Shown piece by piece: positions 57,937 through 64,000 of a stretch of 64,000 nt of DNA. A program made the position numbers and the translations under genes. The stretch covers positions 1 through 64,000 of the forward strand of contig WQWD01000001.1 of the NCBI GenBank assembly GCA_009785545.1. Direction: 5' to 3'. The notes beneath the pieces are model-generated. The model was not told the DNA's origin and searched no databases. It saw nothing but the letters and a program-made list of their open reading frames with translations. Each line of letters opens with the position of its first letter. Position 1 is the stretch's first letter. This DNA is from Treponema sp. (GTDB lineage Bacteria > Spirochaetota > Spirochaetia > Treponematales > Breznakiellaceae).

Positions 57937-58875
57937 TTAGTATGGCGGAGACCAATTCCAAACGTCATCGCTAAAGGTATAAATTCCAGCTCCATGTATG
58001 GCGTAGGCTTCTTCAAAGCCCATTCCAAAAACATCGGTATTTTGATCCCCTGTAAATATTATTCCTTCGCCAATACTTACGCTTGTAACAGGATTGTTTG
58101 TGAATGCGGTTCTATCGATAGCTCTTACGTGGCCGGGAATGGTAACAGATGTCAGGTTATTGCCGAAAAACACCCCTTCGACAAGAACGACTATATAATT
58201 GGGAAGTGTTAAGCTGCTTATCTGGTTATGGGCAAACGCTCCTCGGCCAATCCTTGAAATGTTGTCAGGAATTACCAAAGTCTCAAGGGCATTATTCGCA
58301 AACGCCACTTCTCCAATTTCGAATACTCCAGTTCCGAAATCAATGTTGGTTATCATGTTGTCAACAAATGCTCCCGCACTAATTCTGCCGAGGGAGTTGG
58401 AAATCCTTAGGTTTGTAATTCGGTTATTTGCAAAGGCGTTTGGGTAAAGGTGTTGCACACTGTCAGGGAGTTTAAGCGTTTCAATAACATTGTCTGCAAA
58501 CGCCGAGGGGCCAATAACATTTACACCGTACTGAATTGTCAAAACTTTTATGTTATTTTCCGCAAAGGCAAATTCGTCAATAAAAACAACACTACCCGGA
58601 ATTTCAACATTGGTAAGTAAATTGTTGTTAAACGCATTGGATAAAATCAATTCTACAGTATTTGGAATTTCAACAGCCGTGATTCCCATATACATAAATT
58701 CTGTGGTACCAATAAACGTGACAGGAAAACCGTCTCTTTCGGATGGAATAACGAGTATGTTTTCACCAGGGATATAAACACGGTTTGCCCTATACCCAAA
58801 AAACAAGATACCGAAGACAATGGCAAATAGAATAAATACAGCAATTACTATTATCTTATAAGATTTAACAGCCAC
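57937..58875 (-). CDS. BspA-like leucine-rich-repeat protein
   Basis: A 312-residue protein starting at GTG (58875) with GGAGG upstream. An N-terminal membrane segment (IIVIAVFILFAIVFGILFF) anchors it; the rest is about nine LRR_5 (BspA/Treponema-type) repeats of 22-24 residues with the pattern IPxxVxxIGxxAFAxNxLxxLxIP. It ends in YTFSDDVWNWSPPY. These repeats usually mediate surface interaction. The start overlaps the TPR lipoprotein gene by 25 bp, so they are co-translated. Confidence 0.88.
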   Translation of the reverse strand: MAVKSYKIIVIAVFILFAIVFGILFFGYRANRVYIPGENILVIPSERDGFPVTFIGTTEFMYMGITAVEIPNTVELILSNAFNNNLLTNVEIPGSVVFIDEFAFAENNIKVLTIQYGVNVIGPSAFADNVIETLKLPDSVQHLYPNAFANNRITNLRISNSLGRISAGAFVDNMITNIDFGTGVFEIGEVAFANNALETLVIPDNISRIGRGAFAHNQISSLTLPNYIVVLVEGVFFGNNLTSVTIPGHVRAIDRTAFTNNPVTSVSIGEGIIFTGDQNTDVFGMGFEEAYAIHGAGIYTFSDDVWNWSPPY

Positions 58876-59471
58876 CTTCTTTCCTCCCTTGAATAAACAT
58901 CCCTTGGCGCATTTCGTATTCTGTTTCTAAAGAGCCTGAGATGCTCTACAGCTAACCCGGAATAACGCGGATCATGATGAATTGCTACTAAAAAGCTTTC
59001 TTCGGCCTGCTCAATATTTCCTGTAAGGATATGCACAACCCCTGCAACATGGCTGAGCCATGCGTCATTTTGCGAACTTGAATAAAAGTTGCGTCCAAGC
59101 ACATTTATATCTTCAAGGGCACGAGCATATTCACCTGCGTTTATAAATGCAAGCACCCTGAGCCCGACTGCACTAACACGCATACGACCGTAATGGACAA
59201 GAACCTTGTTTATGTCTTCCAGTGCAAGCAGAGGTTCGCCTGCTTTAATGAAGGCGGCAGCTCTGTCAAGCAAGCCATCGACATCATTTGCACGAGGCTC
59301 ATTAAAATTTGAAGCGACTCCGCGATGCACATACAAAGGCCCTGCATCAGGGAAGCCGTAAAAAAGGAATGGCTGATCTTCTTCCCTGACACAAGAAGAG
59401 AATAATCCGCAAAAAAACATCACTGTTGCTGTTATACAAATAGTCCAAAACCAATTTTTTTTGAAGATCAT
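58851..59471 (-). CDS. TPR-like lipoprotein
   Basis: A 206-residue lipoprotein from the ATG at 59471 (MIFKKNWFWT), which has AGGAGAGA upstream; lipobox FSSC (Cys27). Residues about 75-190 contain at least two tetratricopeptide-like helix pairs (AAAFIKAGEPLLALEDINKV, LAFINAGEYARALEDINVLG, VHILTGNIEQAEESFLVAI). The likely role is protein-protein scaffolding. The stop overlaps the LRR gene start by 25 bp. Partner unknown. Confidence 0.8.
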   Translation of the reverse strand: MIFKKNWFWTICITATVMFFCGLFSSCVREEDQPFLFYGFPDAGPLYVHRGVASNFNEPRANDVDGLLDRAAAFIKAGEPLLALEDINKVLVHYGRMRVSAVGLRVLAFINAGEYARALEDINVLGRNFYSSSQNDAWLSHVAGVVHILTGNIEQAEESFLVAIHHDPRYSGLAVEHLRLFRNRIRNAPRDVYSREERRWLLNLIR

Positions 59472-59497
59472 TGTCTCTCCTTGATAGAATCTTGATA

Positions 59498-60991
59498 TTA
59501 CCAATCTTTAGTATGATTTCCGCCGTTGTTGATTACAGGCTGGCCAAAAACAAATAACGATGTGATACTCATGTATCCGGCTTGTGTCAACCTGCGCTGC
59601 CCTCCAATTGAAATTGTCTGGATATCTATAGGAAAATCAAAGCCTAAATAATCTCTTTTTTGAGTCATTCTGTCTATCAAATCGTCAAATTGAGCATCGG
59701 TAATATTAAAAGCATTATCAGTAGCGGCAACAGAAACAGACCTTAACCCTCTGTAATGAATAATACCAAATTGGCTGTAACTATATGCAGGATTAAAAAT
59801 CATATTACCAGATTCGGGAGGATATTCAACTTTTCCGGCTTCAAAAAAACGCCCGTTGTAAAATTTAATTGTAAAATTAAAAATGCAATTACCTTCTAAA
59901 GACAAATCCACAATCGGCGGAACTACAGTTGTAGAATTAAGACGGCTATTACCTGGGTTAAGTTCTATTGACAAAGGTCCAAAGCGCCTATTTGCCTCAT
60001 AATAAAATAAGGCACTGCCGCCGGGCCTCCTGCCGCCTTCTACAAACCCAAGAGTGTTGGGATAACTGGCAACACCCCAACCGTCACTGCTGCCAAAACT
60101 TGCGGGGTTGGGATTCACGCTAAAGTTTAAGTGCTCGAATATTGTTGTAAATGTTCCGCCGGGAGGAGCATTCGGAATCCAGGCGCCATAGTTTTCTTCT
60201 CTTACCAGAATTATAAATTGTTCGATATCGCCGCCAACTATACCATCCGCTGCCGCTCCGCCAAGGATTTGCGCACGCAAAAATAGAATAAAATCAGACA
60301 GCGCCTGCCCTCCGACCTGCTCTGTCATTCCATACCAGTGCCAATCACTCCATTGATCGGGAAGAATTGTATGGTAAGTACCGTCCCTTAACCTGTGAGT
60401 CCCGGAAGGATAAGGAAATCCTGTTCCGTCGTATTCCCAATCTCTTGCTATATCCGCGCCATCAATATCCCAAATCTCAAAACCGTCCAGCAAATTTGCC
60501 TTCATTATTGCTTCAAGAGTTTGATGTACAATAGGCAAATCAGCATCTGGTATTGTAGAAAAAGTTACCCCGTCATGCCCGCCTCTAACTCCAAGTAAAA
60601 CTTTTATTCCAGCTTCCTGGAGAGGTCTGATATGAGTGTTACGCCGTAGAAACAAACCCGCCAGCCAGGGAGGAGTATAAATAGATACGCCCGTTCCACT
60701 CTGCCTCAATTCCAGCGAACCCAAAATGACATAGTCAAAAAATTGCGTTCCGTCTGCAAGAACATAATACAGGGCATTGAGCGGGTTGTATCTTTCGGTA
60801 TCTATATACAACGCTACCCTGGTAATATCTGTCGGGAAAGCCAACGGGTTGATTTGAAACTTTGCAGTAGGATCATCCGCATAAAAGGGCAATAACCCGG
60901 GAGCCCCCGGGCAAGAAATAATTGTAATTGTCAGCAAATTAATGGCAACTAATGTACAAATATGTTTTAGGTAACGGTGTTTTTTTAACAT
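59498..60991 (-). CDS. GH18-like lipoprotein with degenerate catalytic motif
   Basis: A 497-residue lipoprotein, lipobox IISC (Cys27). It shares the GH18 barrel pattern (VLLGVRGGHDGVTFS, then DGFEIWDI at 169-176), but this motif is DGxDxDxE in active enzymes; here E, W and Ile replace the second Asp, third Asp and catalytic Glu, so the protein is probably non-catalytic and may bind the substrate of the GH18 enzyme. A C-terminal beta-rich part (SVAATDNAFNITDAQF, DFPIDIQTISIGG) follows. A gap or insertion in the motif could instead hide an active residue (DID lies just after). Confidence 0.7.
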   Translation of the reverse strand: MLKKHRYLKHICTLVAINLLTITIISCPGAPGLLPFYADDPTAKFQINPLAFPTDITRVALYIDTERYNPLNALYYVLADGTQFFDYVILGSLELRQSGTGVSIYTPPWLAGLFLRRNTHIRPLQEAGIKVLLGVRGGHDGVTFSTIPDADLPIVHQTLEAIMKANLLDGFEIWDIDGADIARDWEYDGTGFPYPSGTHRLRDGTYHTILPDQWSDWHWYGMTEQVGGQALSDFILFLRAQILGGAAADGIVGGDIEQFIILVREENYGAWIPNAPPGGTFTTIFEHLNFSVNPNPASFGSSDGWGVASYPNTLGFVEGGRRPGGSALFYYEANRRFGPLSIELNPGNSRLNSTTVVPPIVDLSLEGNCIFNFTIKFYNGRFFEAGKVEYPPESGNMIFNPAYSYSQFGIIHYRGLRSVSVAATDNAFNITDAQFDDLIDRMTQKRDYLGFDFPIDIQTISIGGQRRLTQAGYMSITSLFVFGQPVINNGGNHTKDW

Positions 60992-61004
60992 TTATTCCTC
61001 CTGA

Positions 61005-62534
61005 CTAAAGAGACATTGTAAATCCAAGAGGCACACTAAATTTTTGATTAACATCTCTTGTGTCTCTGACATTTCTGACAAATGGTAAAGGATTCCTTTG
61101 CGTATTAGCAGCGGAAGAAACTCTTTCAACCAATAATGTGTAATTAAAAGCCGCAAAAAATTCGATATTTTCGTTTAATCTCCATGTAAGGCGAGGCTCA
61201 ATAGTAGTCTCATTCATAATAAGCCATATATCACCGGCTGTGTCGGAGCGGCGCAGATTACGAGCGTAAATACCGACATTCCAGTTTTCGTCTATATGGT
61301 AAAACACTCCAAAACCGTTCCAAAGTATCCGGCGTTCAATCTCTGCGTAAGCTCCTCCTATTATATAGTGCAATACATTTCGATTAAGCTGCGTGCCGGA
61401 AAGTCTGAATATTGTATAGTCCTTGTCATTCCAAAAACTAAAATTATGGTCGGTTCGTATGGTAAAGTTCGGGATGCCCGTGAAACGGGCATTTAAATTT
61501 ATACCCTGTTTAAATACCAAAGGCCAGGTAGTTGCATGTTCAATAGATTGTCCGGCTGTCGCAAAAGCGTCAAGGTATCTTGTTATATTTGCCGCCCAGC
61601 CCAAAGTTACAGCAAAGTCCTGCGTGGGAGTAAGGCTTGCAAAAGCACCAATATTGTGAGTGAATACCTCTGCGTCGGCGCTTATAGGATGAAGAGAGCC
61701 GCCGATTGTAGCAGTCCGAAACCTACTGGCAACACTTTCGTAACGGACATTGTACGAGATATTCGTACTGCCCCATTCGCCCAAGTCCCAGCCAATCCTG
61801 CCCGAGTATTCCCAAACACGGCTCATGATAACTTCGCCGTCCCAAAATGTCGGGCGGCTGTATATCATATTTGTTATTTCATTGGTAGTAGCGACACCTG
61901 CTATCGACAATGGACCCCAAAAAAATTCCAGCATAAGTCCCTGGTCGCCCCTGATATTATCAGGATTAACATAAGAATTCCATGCTCCAAAAGTGCTGCC
62001 TGTATAGACCCTCATCCCGGGATCTGCACCAAGCGCATCGGCAAATTCAGCGTCGATATCACCTGCGCTTAAACGGAAATTGGGAGTAAATTGAACCCAA
62101 GCCATAAAGCCACCCAAACCCCCTCCGTCAACGGCTATTCTGCCGCCAAATCTTTCGGTTTCATAAGCTACAGTGATATGGGCATCTTCAAAAAAATTCC
62201 TGTCTACAGGGCCGATGTTAAACACAGAAAAGTCAAAACCGGTGTTCTCCCAGTTCATTCTGTCATTTCGATTCGAGTATCTTTGGCTTTCAAACTGGAA
62301 CATACTCAGTCTTATATTTGTCATTGCGCTTAATCGGCCGTCAAAAAAACCATTCCCGTGCATAGAAGTTAAAATAGAATGATTATCACGGGTAAAAGCA
62401 AGAACATCTGACGGCATCGCGGGGACTTCCTCGTGAATACCCGCAGTATCTATAATACCCGGATATTCCGCTTCTTGCGCGAAAACAGGACTCATGATCA
62501 TCAGCGCAAAAATGGCGCATAAAAAAAATCTCAT
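61005..62534 (-). CDS. Outer-membrane beta-barrel protein
   Basis: A 509-residue protein with signal peptide MRFFLCAIFALMIMSPVFAQ. The remainder alternates amphipathic strands with aromatic girdle residues (FNIGPVDRNFFEDAHITVAYETERFGGRI, SNISYNVRYESVASRFR) and ends FSVPLGFTMSL, similar to the FSIPVGIVVSW end of the barrel at 19810. It starts with GGAG eight bases upstream. It is flanked by GH18-like genes on both sides, so it probably admits the released oligosaccharide. Confidence 0.75.
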   Translation of the reverse strand: MRFFLCAIFALMIMSPVFAQEAEYPGIIDTAGIHEEVPAMPSDVLAFTRDNHSILTSMHGNGFFDGRLSAMTNIRLSMFQFESQRYSNRNDRMNWENTGFDFSVFNIGPVDRNFFEDAHITVAYETERFGGRIAVDGGGLGGFMAWVQFTPNFRLSAGDIDAEFADALGADPGMRVYTGSTFGAWNSYVNPDNIRGDQGLMLEFFWGPLSIAGVATTNEITNMIYSRPTFWDGEVIMSRVWEYSGRIGWDLGEWGSTNISYNVRYESVASRFRTATIGGSLHPISADAEVFTHNIGAFASLTPTQDFAVTLGWAANITRYLDAFATAGQSIEHATTWPLVFKQGINLNARFTGIPNFTIRTDHNFSFWNDKDYTIFRLSGTQLNRNVLHYIIGGAYAEIERRILWNGFGVFYHIDENWNVGIYARNLRRSDTAGDIWLIMNETTIEPRLTWRLNENIEFFAAFNYTLLVERVSSAANTQRNPLPFVRNVRDTRDVNQKFSVPLGFTMSL

Positions 62535-62605
62535 TTTAAACTCCTTTGCTATAAATTAATGTGCTAAAAGTTAATACATTTTAAAAATTTTAAAAAATTA
62601 AGAAT

Positions 62606-62722
62606 GGAGATGTCCGAAAAGTTAAAAACTTCTTCGGACACCTCCGTATCACATTTGCCTGTGAGAGGCATAAGCCTCTCACAAACAGTCGGACACTCCG
62701 TCAGATATTGACGGAATGTCCG
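62606..62722 (-). terminator. Cluster of three hairpins downstream of the GH18 gene
   Basis: Hairpin a: GGAGATGTCCGAA (62606-62618) with TTCGGACACCTCC (62633-62645). Hairpin b: TGTGAGAGGC (62660-62669) with GCCTCTCACA (62674-62683). Hairpin c: CGGACA..TCCGTCA (62690-62703) with TGACGGA..TGTCCG (62709-62722). They fall between the GH18 stop and the barrel start on the minus strand, and CGGACA/TGTCCG recurs in a and c. Confidence 0.65.
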
Positions 62723-62737
62723 TGGAATGTCCGTAGA

Positions 62738-64000
62738 TCACGGTATCCAAGGTCTGTCGTTGCTGAATTCAAGCCAGCTTATCGGGAAATCTTGACCTGT
62801 GAAAATCGTTGGTTGACCCCATACGATTTCTGTAAAACGTGTCAAATAATCTTCCGGGTTTCTTCCGGCAGCCTGGAAGTAATTTGGTCTATGACGGCGA
62901 TGGTTTCCAAGTGCATCCATGCCATAAGCTGAGTTCATTGGAGACACAGCGATAGGCGGATGGTATCTTTGGCGTTCCAGAAGACCATACATAAACACAA
63001 GCTCATATCCGCCGTCCCTTAATTGGGCTGCCTGAGTCAGGATTTGAGTCCAGTTTGGCCGTACAGTAGTATCATGTCCATGACCTAAATCAATTGCCAT
63101 TGGCGAATACATATATCGGGTTGCAGGACCTTCCCCTGTTCGAGCTAATTGGGAATTAGCAGTAAATGTGCCATAAAAAGGCTGTGTGGAATAGTCGATA
63201 AGATCTCCTACTCTACTGTGATTTACTCCGCTTCTCGGGCAAACGATAGGGTCATTTAAGAAGAAACGATTCAACCAACCGTACTCATATACAGTGAGCA
63301 TTTGTCTTCTGCCGGTTCTTTGCTGAATATCGTTAAGAACATATCTCATTTCGGCAATGAATTCCATGGCATTATTTGCTTTAACTGTATTTCTCCAGTT
63401 AGTCGATTCAGTCACTTGAGCAGCAGTCACAAGAGAACCTCCAGCGTGCCCCCATCTGTTTCCTTCCGGCCATGTTACTCTATTAGTATTCTGTCCGGTT
63501 CCAGCTCCAAAACCAGGACCCATAACTCCTGCTGAAGCCGCAGGCAAGTTGGCAGTTGAATAGTAATTCCAGCGAGCATGACTTGCACCACATTCATTAC
63601 ACCAGCCGCTTGTCCACCAAAGTGTCTGGTACTGAGCGCCGCCGGCATTTGCCCATTCACAGTCAAGATCAACACCGTCAAGACCAAGTCTTTCTATTTC
63701 TTGACCAATTTGGGTTATCAATGCTGTGCGAGCCGCACGACTAAAGCGATAATATGGCTGGCCTTGATCATCCACCCAGTTAGCGGGAGGAGCCATACCA
63801 CGATTACATCTGGCTGTAGTTTGAGGACCTAAGTGCGGATGTCCGGGGCCTGCCACAGGAGAAATGTCTTCATAAATCCAATCACCCATCGTTGTAAAGG
63901 AGAATCCGCCCCAGTCAGGAAGCAGACCCATGATTGCTCTTATACCTTGGGCTTGGATTGGTCTTATAAATGTGTCGACCTGACCTGCCATAGTCATACC
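62738..64000 (-). CDS. GH18 endo-beta-N-acetylglucosaminidase/chitinase-like, N-terminus cut by window end
   Basis: About 420 residues visible; the frame continues beyond base 64000, so the start is not seen. The GH18 motif DGVDLDCEW near residue 107-115 carries the full DGxDxDxE pattern with catalytic Glu114 (counted from the Met nearest the edge). Other GH18 features: AIMGLLPDWGGFSFT early and MLTVYEYGWLN and YELVFMYGLLERQRY late. This variant resembles endo-beta-N-acetylglucosaminidases that act on N-glycans; chitinase activity is also possible. It heads a minus-strand run with a barrel and the degenerate GH18-like lipoprotein. Confidence 0.88.
   Translation of the reverse strand, partial: GMTMAGQVDTFIRPIQAQGIRAIMGLLPDWGGFSFTTMGDWIYEDISPVAGPGHPHLGPQTTARCNRGMAPPANWVDDQGQPYYRFSRAARTALITQIGQEIERLGLDGVDLDCEWANAGGAQYQTLWWTSGWCNECGASHARWNYYSTANLPAASAGVMGPGFGAGTGQNTNRVTWPEGNRWGHAGGSLVTAAQVTESTNWRNTVKANNAMEFIAEMRYVLNDIQQRTGRRQMLTVYEYGWLNRFFLNDPIVCPRSGVNHSRVGDLIDYSTQPFYGTFTANSQLARTGEGPATRYMYSPMAIDLGHGHDTTVRPNWTQILTQAAQLRDGGYELVFMYGLLERQRYHPPIAVSPMNSAYGMDALGNHRRHRPNYFQAAGRNPEDYLTRFTEIVWGQPTIFTGQDFPISWLEFSNDRPWIP

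Overview
The window looks like chromosome of a spirochaete of the Treponema group, probably a gut or otherwise plant-fibre-associated member. The evidence is a 1,105-residue SpiroCoCo-type coiled-coil protein, many lipoproteins with the treponemal Cys-Pro-Asn style lipobox, OmpA-less beta-barrel proteins, moderate-to-low G+C and Shine-Dalgarno-led genes. I found 42 protein genes, two of them cut by the window ends, and no rRNA, tRNA, CRISPR array or insertion sequence.

Layout. 1-1000: the start of an HtrA-type protease gene, preceded by a small BrnT-like toxin/antitoxin-like pair. 1113-7810: a secreted NlpC/P60-like protein, a DUF2264 protein and a GH106-like (rhamnosidase-type) glycosidase. 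7824-30030: one long minus-strand run of 13 genes. It starts at 30030 with surface lipoproteins carrying InlB-type, Ig-like, LamG and discoidin domains, a GH43_24-like exo-galactanase candidate and a beta-barrel. It ends with a GH2 beta-galactosidase, an ABC sugar importer (two permeases and a binding protein) and a GH51 arabinofuranosidase. 30266-40467: a divergent plus-strand run with a LamG lipoprotein, a beta-barrel, a GH30 glycanase, a small lipoprotein and a CotH-like lipoprotein. 40529-42946: a GH43/LamG lipoprotein. 43158-48256: a second ABC importer followed directly by a NarL-type two-component system. 48287-51357: a third ABC importer. 51545-57769: HAD phosphatase, SpiroCoCo, a uracil-DNA-glycosylase-like protein and a DUF4143-type AAA ATPase. 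57937-64000: LRR protein, TPR lipoprotein, a GH18-like lipoprotein lacking the catalytic Glu, a beta-barrel and a true GH18 enzyme cut by the window end.

How it fits together. The enzyme set (GH51, GH43 x2-3, GH30, GH2, GH106-like) matches what is needed to take apart type II arabinogalactan: L-arabinose side chains, beta-1,6-galactan branches, beta-1,3-galactan backbone, rhamnose caps. This substrate assignment is inference from families. Oligosaccharides would be bound at the surface by LamG/discoidin lipoproteins, pass a beta-barrel and enter by ABC importers that lack an ATPase gene here and so must borrow one.

The most striking observation is a shared 14-bp promoter element (RGTACTTTTGTAAC-like). 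It occurs six times, each time 38-39 bp upstream of a -10-like hexamer in front of a glycan gene or binding-protein gene, which points to one regulon. Other notable structures are three palindromes at exact 40-bp spacing abutting a perfect sigma-70 promoter of an apparently leaderless ATPase gene, a 108-bp nested palindrome, a family of intergenic hairpins, and a recurrent 'GH lipoprotein - barrel - binding lipoprotein' arrangement that may be a spirochaete counterpart of SusCD.
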